Positions 17,179 through 29,100 of a stretch of DNA of 64,000 bases are shown piece after piece. The position numbers were made by a program, and so were the translations under genes. Position 1 is the first letter of the stretch, and each line of letters opens with the position of its first letter. The DNA is from Synaphobranchus kaupii. Taxonomy: Eukaryota; Chordata; Actinopteri; Anguilliformes; Synaphobranchidae. The stretch covers positions 20,001,218 through 20,065,217 of the forward strand of contig CM056391.1 in the NCBI GenBank assembly GCA_029718625.1. Reading direction: 5' to 3'. The notes beneath the pieces are model-generated. The model was not told the origin of the DNA, did no database searches, and was given only the letters and a program-made list of their open reading frames with translations.

Positions 17179-20100
17179 CCCATTCGGAAGCCCCATGTTA
17201 GCCGTAGAATACGTTCAATCCAGAGCCAGAGGTGGGGAGGGGGTCATTCATGGACAATGAAATGGCACCACACATCCACAACAGGCAGGTCCCAAGGGAA
17301 CATGTAAAGAGAAGACAAGGGGAAAGACAAAAAGAACATACGAAAAGAAAGAACGAGTTAGTGCATTACACCAGGCGGGGGCGTCTCAACAGGTCTCCAT
17401 TAATCTGGGAAGGGAAAAGGCATTTTAATTAAGAGCCCCTGACATCAATCATCCTCAAATTTACAAGGCCTGAGGTTTGATGGGATTGTATATAGGAGAT
17501 GAGCTGCTATGTGGTGGGAGGGGGGGGGGGTGGGGGTGGCAGTACGTACCCAGTTCTTGGAGACCGCTGATCGGACCGACCGCTTCCCTCTGCCTCTTGC
17601 GCGGTGCTACGGTTGAAGGGACAGGGATAGGGGGCGGGGGCATCAGCATCCTGTGAAGACATAAGGACCATTAACTGAATATTTTTGAGAGTTCCATTTA
17701 TTCATGCACCTTTGCATAACTGAACTACCAGAATATTTGCTCTACTGAACTGCAGACGTACTTATTCATTCCGACAGGCTCAGGACTTTAAGGCACTCAC
17801 TACAAATACAGACTGCCTATGGGAGAAATTAATGGGGGATTTCCCCAATTCCTTCAAAATAATGTAGGACATTTGGACGTTTTTTCACATCTAAAAAGAT
17901 TGTGTAATTTTAAAAAGCAAACGGCTAGCAGCTAAGAGGTCATCACACTCGTAATAACCCATCGCACAATTTCAACATCACACAGATGGCTGTATTTCAA
18001 GCTACCATTCACATGCGTAAACAGTTTGCTGTGACCAGTGTAACTATACAATTGTCAATTTCGTATACAACGATGGATTAAATTGTTACGGTATGTTAGG
18101 CCCACTGTCATCCTAAATGAGAAAAAAAAAAAAAAATCAATTTGCGCAGTAAACCTAACCACTCCGGCTAAACACCCAACCTGTCATATTGCAGTAGCGT
18201 TCCTAGAAAATGTAGGCTACATTATAAAAAGCAGTCAGTAAACAGGTTTAACGTTATCTGTACGGTGTCATTTTCTTTGTTATCTAGCAGTTGTAATGTC
18301 TACCGCAGATCATTAGTCTTTCTAAGATATCTAATAACAGTGTCAGTTAACAAACGTGTTAACACCTACACAAGGCATGTTGTGCAATGTTAACTTCCGT
18401 TAAATGGACAGAGCTAGCTAGCAAAGGCATCTGATCAGGTGAGTTAAAACAAGCAGAAGACCACAGCAGCGAAACACAATGGGGGAGGTGCATAAAGATG
18501 GCAGCCTACTCTTATTGACATCATAGGTCCTCCAACCCCTGACCACAATGCAAGAGCCAGGCAGCAGTGAATGACAATGCAATGTAATTATATTCAATAT
18601 TTATTAGTAAAGTTTCATTTTGCAACCCCACGGTCAGAAAAACTTACTTTTCAGCTAACGATAATGCTATAATGTTACGTTCTGATCGAGGAACATATCC
18701 ATGTTCCTAGGTTCTGAGTGAGCTAATGTTAGCTACTAACTAGCATATGGCTAGAATTTCACGAGCGATAGTCTAATACCTTTGGGCCAGTTCTGGTTTT
18801 TTGCCTTTCTGCAGCGGAGCCAACGCTTTAACCCCACCACTTAAATCTTCTGATTAATATCAACATTAGCCATCTTAAAGACCTGTGATGCTAAATGTCA
18901 ACGACCGGATATACACTTATATCTATGGTCATCGGTAGACAGTGGCTGCATTCGAATAGTCAAATTTGAGCAAGGAAGGATCCTTTAGATCGCATGAACC
19001 GGAAATAGTTTCCGGGCAGCCATGCTAAGGACCGTTTGGAATTTCTTATATTGAGAAGGAAAGGAGCTTCACAAATCCTTTTATCCGTCCTTTCACAAAG
19101 GATGCTCTGGACTATCCTTTTCAGAAGGAAGGTAGTATTTGCGCCCCACAATGCAATGCCACCAATGTTTTCATAAGCATCACAGTTTTCCGGAACCTCC
19201 CGAATTGCCGAAATCAAACATCGGAGAAATGCCAAAAATCTAAATGTGAATAGCTAGTATTGTTGGTTAGTAGTGGCTCATAATAGAAAGTAAACAAACA
19301 ATGACACAGACAATACACCAAATTTATTAAGACGCTAAATTTCGCAGATATAAAACGAACGGTTCAAGTGAAATGCAGATGGCAATGATGCGCCTTTTGT
19401 CGTAATTTTTCGTGAAGTTGTAGTTCGCTATGTTGAACAGTGACATCAATACGACTGGACGTCGCACCATGACGCAAGGTAGAGAAAGTTTGAATTCCAG
19501 TTACGCTAGATTCCTTGTAAATCTCTCCTAACTTTTCCTTAACCCCCATGACGTTTTTCTGGCGAGGTCAAGGAAAAGTTGTAAGGAAAGGAAAAAGGAG
19601 CTATTTTTTGGACTATTCAAATGCAGCCAGTGTGGGCGCGTCGCATTGTGGGTAGGAAGGAAATGGACTATAGTGTCAAGTGATGTCAAAATGTTCTGCC
19701 GTAACCTCCCCCACTGACTGCTTCTTGCCAGGGATAGGGCAGGTTTCTCAGGTCACGGCTGCATTAGTTCTACCCGACAGCCAAGTTCTTCCTGAGTGGC
19801 CAGTTTCAGAAACACACTACGTTGCCAGCAAGTGCATCAGTGGAACATGCAGTTAAACTGCAGTGCCCCTTCTGTTGCGTGCGGTTGGAAAAGCACCAAC
19901 TCAAGGCAGAGTTTGTAAAAACAGGCAAGGGGTTAATTTATTTTTTTTAAATTTAAAAGTAAAACATGGGAAGAGGTACCTTTCTGCAGCTTTTCCGTCT
20001 TGGCAGGTGGGCGTAGGCGAGGTGGACAAATCAGTCAATGCCGGCGCCGCTGTGTTACAGACCTGCTGCAAAAGATATGCATGTGGAGTTGGTCTCAAAC

Positions 20101-23100
20101 AGCCACATGGGGGGCATTTTAAGACATGACTTAAGGGCCCATCAACAGTAAAATGCATGCAAATTTCCCATAGACTTCAATGTAAAATGGTGCTACAGCA
20201 AAACAAATGGAACTGTCATGCTTTAATGGATTTTCCACATTGAACCATAGAGCGAATTTTGATTAATCTCTTGCCATGGCAACAGCCGCAGCCAATCAAA
20301 ACAGTAGGCTGTAATTTAAAAAGTATGCAAGATAGCAAAAAATGGCTCTATGGTTTAATGGAACATGTATCAGAGTATCTGTGCAAAATTGGGTGCAATT
20401 CTGATGTTCGGTTATGGAGATGCATTCGTTTTGCTGCGGCAGGTTATGCAAATTTGACATTTTGAGAAAACGGCCTTTAACCCTATTTACTTTGGCCCTT
20501 TTGAGGCAATGTCCTCCTGGTTTCTACTAGTTTTATTTAAATGTCAATATCTAAAAAAATATTCCCTGCAAAATCCATGGTTTTAAGTTTGAACTGAAGA
20601 AGAAGCTGTATCATTCAGAAATTTGCTACAGAATACATTTATTTCAGAATAGTCACATACAGTATATATATAATAACCATAACATACGTCGCCTAATGTA
20701 TTTAAATACGTTTAAAAAAGAACGTACGAAAGCGCGTGTGTATTCACACAAGTACAGCAACGTATTTCAGCCCTCAGTGCGAGGGGTGGTCACTGCGGAA
20801 ATGTCGACTGTACGGGACTTTGGCGAAATATAACAAGATAAACTCTTCAGGGTTCATGAGAAAACAGCTGTAGCTGAATATACTGGTAAGTACTTGGTTT
20901 CTTAAACATATTTATACGAGAGATTTTGGAGCAAAAAATGAGGTGTCTTCTAAACCGAAAGTGGATCAGGTACTGTATATAGTACAGTAAGCAAGGGAAA
21001 ACGGCGAATACTCATTTGTACAACGTTTTAAAAAAATATTATTGTTTCTATACGTCAACATGATTTTCTTAGCGTGTATAAACGGTGCATTTGATGCATT
21101 TTACAGTCTGTGGCTGTAGCCAGAGGAAGGTCGTAAGTGCTGTGGGCTACTAATAGCACCCTCCTAATTTATTGCACGGCAGTGTAACTGGAGAAGCTGC
21201 GGTTTTCGCAAGAGGCTACCCTTTAAAAAAATACTGCGTCAATTTTCGCGGTTTTCTTAAAGCTGTAGTTTATATTTTCAGATGAACATGAATACTGTAA
21301 CTGAGTCGCATGCGTCTCAAATACTAGGGGTGAAGTCTATAGGGTTAAAGTTACACATAATTCACATGGCATTACAACCATTTGATGTGTTATTATGCAC
21401 TACTCAATTGTTATAATTCCATTTCCTTGTAATAATATGACAATGATACATGAATGCATCTTGTAGTCATTTGCAATAAATGTTTGTTTAAATTAGTCAT
21501 CTGGAGGTTGTTCTGGTAACATTAAATGATCGAGAAATAAAGATCGAAATTGATATTACGTAAAAAATTATTATTTTTTTTTTAATCATCTGTACATGTA
21601 TACAGTACATGTAATTTCTTGCATATCGAACAGATGCTTGAGAAAAAAAATACTTTTGTTAATGATATTTTAAATGGAGATGGTAGGATAATGATATATA
21701 AACAACTGACCAAAGTGTTTGGACAGGTTGTTCCAATACAGAGCTACAATCAACTGCTCGGATCCCTGCCATGGAAATGGGAAAAAAAAGTGTCAAGGCA
21801 TTCAATAAACTAATGGTTTGCAGAACCTATATCAAAAATAATAAATGGACCAAAAAGACAAAAATAAAGAAATCTACCGTTTTTATCTAAAAACCAAAGG
21901 TATATTTGATAAACCATATAAGATTCAGCAAAAATGGGAACAACTTATTGATGTACCACTTCCTTGGCATTCGATATATGAGAATACATATAAAACAACT
22001 ATACACTCCCATATGCGAGCTTTCCAGCTGAAAGTACTGTACCGAATTTTGGCAACAACGAGGATGTTAAAAATCTGGGGCATTGAACGGACAGACTAAT
22101 GTAGATTTTGTGTGGAGGAGACAGAAGATTTACCACATCTTTTTTGGTACTGTCCTCATGTAGTCTTTTTGGAATGGTGCGCAAAACTGGTTATTGAATT
22201 GCAATATCAGTTGTTATATTGATATACAGACTATTGTTGGGTGATTTAAAGGAATATAACCTCACTTTTGTAAATATGATTATTCTTTTTGGGGGGGGGG
22301 GGTATTCAGGATGGCGTGGAAATGGGGAGTAGGGGGAGGGGGGATGGGTGCTGTACTTCCTGGAATGTAGCAACGTGATTTCATATTATAATTTCTTGTG
22401 AAATTTTGATGAAATGAAGAAATGATCATTTGATGAAATGTATCCACTGTACCTGCACCCCTTTTTTAACAATAAAAACAAGTTAAAAAAAATAATTCTT
22501 GTATGTAAATTGCATTCAAAATACAGAATTATGCAATTTCAATTATGAAAATGATGTAATGAAATATGATTTGGGGGGGGGGGGGGGGGATTACCTCCAA
22601 CCACAATACAATGCATTGAAGTCTATGGGAAATTTGCATGCATTTCTTTACTATTGATGGGCCCTTAGACAATAACCTACCTGATGTCCAAGGCTCTCCT
22701 CAGAGTCCAGAAGGTGTGTCTCTGGACTGCCAGGAGGGGAAGCACTAGGTGAGGAGCAGTCGTTTGTGGTGGTGTAACTGGTCCCAGTTTCCTTGGACAG
22801 AGCACAGCATAATCATGCAAATGTGGCAAAAAGCCTGAGGCTGAGACTTATGTGGTCTTGGAAAGTTCATAAATGCAAAATGGGCAGATAATTTTTGTCC
22901 TTACAATGGGAAGCAGTTTGCAAGCCATCTTTACTACAGAGCCGATTATGGAGAAAATCGCGTAAACTCGGCATTGAGTAATTACTTATATCCATGTGAA
23001 CGCGAGAAGTTATACTGGCATAAACTGATAGCTTCCAATAATCAGATATTGCTGTGCATGTAAACGTACCCAATGTCTGAAATGTGTAAAATTAAACACC

Positions 23101-26100
23101 CCAAATAAGTGAAAGCTACCATTTTGGGATGGATAACCACAGTCTTACAGTAGCCAAAATAAGAAATTTAGAAAATAAGGTCATAGTAATGCAAATGCAT
23201 GTCTTCAATAAAAAGACTAAACCTCTTTGAATGGGTAGTTTCCAAACTAATGTGCATTCAGCTAATCAGTTAGGCAACACCAATTACCGCGGCCTTTCCA
23301 CTCAAAACCTACCTGTGCCAAGTAAGGTGGCGGTTTCCTAGGACACACTGGATACTGAACCATAGCCTGAGAAGATTGAGGGGTTGTCGAAATGTTAGAA
23401 AGACTGGGATGACCATTTGCATTAGTCCAGTAACCACTGGATCCTGGATACGCAGAATAGCCACTTGTGTACCCATTTGGGTAGTTATACCAGGATACTG
23501 GGCTACTGTAATTGCTATTAGCTGGGTATCCATGAGCTGGGTATGCTGAAATAAAAGTATAGAAATGTAGTTAATACCACAGTTAAAACACACAGGTCTT
23601 TGACCACTGACTCTTGTCACTAAAGACAACAGTGGAGGTGATTATGAAAATGGATAATTCCTATGACTAAATGCCATTGAGTATTCTCATTTAGTCAGCG
23701 TACTGAAAGGGAGCACTTACGTTGAGTAGACCCAGTTGCTGTGTAAACCGTCACCATCCTGGCATGTTCTGCTCGCGCCTGCACAAAGAGGAGAAAAACA
23801 TTTATGGAATGTGGTCTATCATAATGTCCATTGAGGTGATCGTCCTTCGCTGTAGTCCGTGAGGAGGGTCCCTGGGGAAAGGACGTTTTAACTTCAGACA
23901 GACTACATGTCAAGATGAAGGCCGCAGACTAGCCAGAACCTATGATTCTTGGGGTCAATCGGCATTTCTGAAGTGGGAAAATTTCCTCAATTATCTATCA
24001 GGCAGGAGAAATTAAAACACTAGCAACTGACAATACCAAGTGGCACCAGAGCTGTTTACATTTAGTTGGAAAGAAGCAGTGATATTTCAAATGTATTGTT
24101 GGCTAAACAGATTTTACTTCAGATATACCCTCCTCTGCCTGATTACTTGGTGGTTTGTAATGGAGTGAATCTGTTCCTCCATGGACATTGGTTTGCATAG
24201 TTTGTCCACGCTGATATTAACGTATTTAAAAAAAAAATATATATATGAACATTGCACGGTTAATGCATAATGGTTCTATTATTGTGTTCCATTTATAGCA
24301 CCGTTTTAAATAATAAATCGGACGGGATGCTAATGTCTAGCGTTAACCGTTGTAATTGTGCACCGCGTCAACTGACATAGCGAGCACCACAATTCATTGG
24401 ACAATGACACTGTTATTTTTGGAACAGTATGGAACACATGGTTGGCTAAATGGCTCCAAGTCATCAAGGGTCTGATGTATCAAACAAGCCTTAAACCATC
24501 AGACTGCTGCCAGACATGGATGGATAACTTGAAGGGTTGCCTCTCCCGACTTATTTTTTCCATAGATTTCAATAGGGAAATTTGTCAGGAGAAACAACCT
24601 TTAAAGAGTAACTACACCCACTGTCTCAGCGTACTACACAATTTTGAAAAATACTTTGTGGGGTGAGCGAGGGAGAGGGGTGGGGGCGGAGGAGCTGTGT
24701 CCATCGTCATTTGCATAAATTAACGTACATTGTACAAATGATTTCGTATAACTCGGATCAAACTGTCAAACTAGACACTGCACATCAAATATGAATCAAG
24801 ATTCAGCAACTGCATGGTCTGTTTCGCACCTTAAATATTTTCAGAAACATATTTTAGTGGAATAAGAATAGAACAGGATGCCACGTTGTTCCGGTTTAAA
24901 AACGTGAAGGCGAAATTAAAGTAACGTAGCGGGTCTAACCAATCAGGTGCCGGCTGTTATGGTTTCAATTAACCATATGACGTAGAGCAGGGATCTCAAA
25001 CTCAAATCCTGGAGGGCCGCTGTGTCTGCTGGTTTTCGATGTGTTCCTGCACTTAAGTGTTTAATTTAAGTCATTGATTGGCTAAAGAGTCTGCACACCT
25101 TGTTTCCAAGGCCTAAATTGGCTGCTGATTGAAAGGAAATTACAAAAACCAGCAGACACACCGGCCCTCCAGGACTGGAGTTTGAGATCCCTGACGTAGA
25201 GGGACCTCCAAAGAGGTACTCTGACCATGATTAGGGCGGGGACAGTGTGGGAAGCAGAAATGAAATTTCAACCATTAGGGGCAGCACAAAGACGCTTTTC
25301 TACCAGTTTATGATATACAATATTATTTCAGAATTGTTGAAATAACGGAATGCATGAATACGTTTCATTATAAGGTAGGCATACAAACACGTTTACAGTA
25401 GTTTAGAAGTGATCCATCCATATCTACTGCATATCTGGCAGCAGTGTGATGGTTTGAGGCTAGTTTGATACCTCAGACCCTTGATGACTTACAGCCATTT
25501 CACAAACCATGTGTTCCATACTGTTCCAGCATAATTTACAGCTAAATCTAGTCCCACCCCCCAATTCCCCTAGAGATCCATTCAAATGCAGAGAAGTTAT
25601 AGCATTGCTTGTAAGAGTACCAGAAAATAAGATAGTCTTTTGATATTGTTGGGTCACAGACATCAGGAAGTTATGGCGTGCAAAGGATATGCGACCAAAT
25701 ATTAAAAATGTATTCTACATTACGTTAAAAAATATGTTGACGCCTGAAAGGGGGGGAAACTATGTACAAAAAGATATGGATGAAAATGCCCGCAAATTAA
25801 AGCTGACAGTCTGCACTTCAACCCCATTGTCATTGGATCCTTTCAAACTCAGTGCTAGAGTACAGAAGCAAAAATAACAAAAAATGTGTCACTGTCCAAT
25901 GAATTATGGTGCTACTGTACATTTCAAATAAGAGTAAGAGTGAATTGCTTATCAGGAGCGATGTTCTCATGTGCCAGGTGCCACATGTTGTCATGTCCAT
26001 TTTTCCTTTGTTAGGTCCAGAGTTTCTTTCTGCATAAAGTTCTGCTCGCATCTGCACTGTAAATATATTTCACCTCGGGTAATATTTTCTCCACATCTGC

Positions 26101-29100
26101 CTCCGACTCCTACTGTTCTCCATTGCCTGCAACCACCCTGCTACATGGTTAAAGAGCAAGACCCTACATGTACTTATGGGAAAACTGCTTTTGACTACAT
26201 TTGTCCATGACAGACATCAAGCAGATTTTTTTCTGAGCAGACCATCTCATAGGCTTTATGTTCAAATACCACAAGCTTGGTTTCCATTCCACCTTGAAAA
26301 ACCAAGTTTAACATTAATTTCTCATTGAAATGGTTAATACGGGTTGGACAAGTCACAAGGCTTTCCAAAGGTAAATGAGTGATTAATTAGACGTAACAGA
26401 ACTGCAGGGCATGGTTCATTGGATGGGTCCCATACATTACATTACATTCATTTAGCAGACACTTTAATCCAAAGCGACGTACAATAAGTGCATAGAGAGA
26501 CATCATCAAGATCACTACAGAACAGACAAGACAAAGCACATCCTTCCCATAATGTAGCAGCTATCCCTAGTAATGAACGTTGACTGTAGTTCACAGTAAG
26601 CTGTGGGTAAATCAGCAATACTACACTTCTATTCTAAATAATATAATAAACACTGGAAAGAACCTTCTAGCACATGTCCCATGATCAGTTATTAGTAGCT
26701 GCAGTGCACTCTGACCTAGTGCTGGAGGTCAGATATGGTCCACGCGACTGTTAATTTAGGAGGTGGGTATCGATGAGAGCTAGTTTCTTCAGTAGCTCCA
26801 CCTTCTTATACCTCCATTTCACACTTAAATTTACAGCAATGTGGAGTGGGAAAAAATAAAATAAATGGGTGACTTACGGTCTCCAGCAGGCTTTCACAGA
26901 GTTTCTTGGCAGCTTCCATTCCTGCAGAGTTTGGGTGGCTGAAGAAAAACAATTTAATCATCTCTGGGAGAGTTTGTGGCATAATATGGTATAACACACA
27001 CCTCAGTGTATTCCCACAAAAAGCACAAGCAATAATCAGTTTATTCATTGCACATGGTTTTTAAAGTCAGCAGCACAGTAATCATACCTGATGTAAAGAT
27101 ACAGCGGCTCAAAGGACTCTCGTCGTGAAGCCTGCTCTATGTACCCAGAGCCTTTACCACGGAGGAACACTCGAGCTCCCGTTTCAGCCTGGATGTGCTG
27201 CAGGTAGCTCCCTCCTGGACCCTCAACTTTCTCGTTGACATTGAAAGAGGGCAATGCTTGATCCAGGCCAACAAATATCTTGGTATGCACAAAATTCTGC
27301 AAGAGAAAACCAGGTACGGAAGCTCAATGTTATGGGGGGGGGGGGGGGGGGGGCTTGTACAGCAGCAGACGAAAACCTGATACGAGCAACTTCCCATTGA
27401 TGCTCTGCATAACACATTAACCAACAATGGAGCACACTTAAATGTGAACAGGGGGGGGGGGGGGGGGATGTGAAGCCAGAGCAGTACACCCAAACCTTTC
27501 TCTGGAGGTTAAGGCTGTTCTCACAGCTAATTTACTGTAGGAGGTCAGTATCGGTGAGAGCCATATGGTCTTTACTGGCTTCACCTTCTTTAAACCTCCA
27601 CTCAATCTGCAGAAGCTGCTGATTTAAAAATCAAAATAAACTGTTCAACCAATAATGTCTGGGCAAAGCAAGAATGCATCGTTGTCTGATTGCAAAAAGA
27701 CTTGTCCCTTTAACCCTGAAATAATGACGGGTCAGATGGCGTTGCAGAACAATGAGGAAAAGGGAGGCATTTGTTTACCCCTGAGTGGCCGCTGTATTGA
27801 GCAGACGGCCTCTGGCTCTGAGGGGTGGAGGGAGCTGGGTGCTGTGGAGGCGGCAGTCGAGCAAGCGTAAGGGCTGGAGGACAAGGCTGCTGAGGAGGGA
27901 CTGCAGGTCTGGGAGACTGAGAGTACACCGTGACTGTGGGCATGGTGGCCCTCTTCTGTCCCGCCAGGGAACGCAAAACATCCTCAGAAATTATCTCCTT
28001 TATGCGCATTACTGCCTCTGTAATTAAATAACATCGTTAGAGCGCAAGCATGCATCTTCATTTAAATTAGACCAATATAATTACATTAATGCATTTATTT
28101 GAAAATGCAGCTTACTGTTAACTTCTGCCTGACTCCTTCCCTGAACATGTAAATACAAAGGTCGGTCTCTGGAAAAAAAAAAAAAAAAAAAAAGACAAAA
28201 TTATAAAACTATTTGTATTCAAAAAATGAATGCTCAGACTACATTCAACGCGAGACAAATTCATGGCAGATACATACACTCTTTTGGCTTGGGCTTTTTC
28301 GACGCTGGACATGTAGAAACCTTTTGTTGACACAACTGCTCCACTATACCGACGAATCTGAAATATTAAAAGTGCACTCTTAAGGAACATACAAAGTCAA
28401 TCTATTAAATACGGAACCTATTGCCATTTTAGCATTTGCAACAATTAGACAAGCAAGATAAGCAAGAAAGTCACACCTCTTCCTGCGTCTTCCCTTTGGT
28501 TAGCAGGTTCCTACAGTTTATGGGGACATCGTTAATGTCTACCTCGGTGACAACCAGTTCATCTGCTGTAGTGGAAATGGTCACAGTGGGTGCAATCTGT
28601 TGGAAAAATATCTTAATTTATATCAAAGTACATAATCCAGAAACAGTTATGATCTGTAATAACCACACAACCAGTATTTAATGAGTAGTCTACCTTATTA
28701 AGTAAGGGTTGAGGAGTCTTCAGCTTTCCCTTAGCCATGAGCATGGCATTGATTTTGGCAGCCATGGCAGCAGCCAGTTCAACACCGCCCTGCGGTGTAG
28801 GCGCGTTTTCTGATGGGGGTGAAGTTCCAGTTACGGGCATGGGGGATGATGCCACTGTTCCAGGATTGCTAGTGAATGATGAATTGGTAGTTATGGTGCC
28901 CACGCTGCTGCTGCCCAGATCCCCAGTGTAGCTCGGCAAAGACACCACTGGTGCTGCGACAGAATGCGAACCCAAGAAACCTTGCAGCCTTTCTGCACTG
29001 GGGTTGGATTGATCCCATCTACTATTAAGGCACCTGCAGAAATGGCATAGAAACAGAAATCACTCACTGGCAACATTTGAGGATGTAGGACAATTTGATT

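Larger units (their letters stand above)
24383..25913. mobile_element. Nested transposon cluster in KHDC4 intron 8, outer 28 bp inverted repeats
   Basis: AGCACCACAATTCATTGGAC at 24383 is mirrored at 25886-25913. The 28 bp arms match at 26 positions, with similarity running on into TGTTATTTTT. Inside lie two pieces of the Tc1-like fold-back family, which are adjacent in the intact copy. About 800 bp separates them here and itself holds a hAT MITE. Confidence 0.65.

Noticed and set aside
17461..17649. Reading KHDC4 exon 13 in the frame directly following exon 11
   Set aside because: That frame ([12 protein letters not shown]) cannot join exon 14 in phase. Exon 12 at 19980-20065 resolves it.
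19863..20158. Two opposed 85-88 codon ORFs around 20 kb
   Set aside because: They are open frames over KHDC4 exon 12 and its flank; only the 86 nt exon on the minus strand is supported.
26806..27048. Minus-strand ORF running through exon 8 as a separate gene
   Set aside because: It is intron read-through around KHDC4 exon 8.
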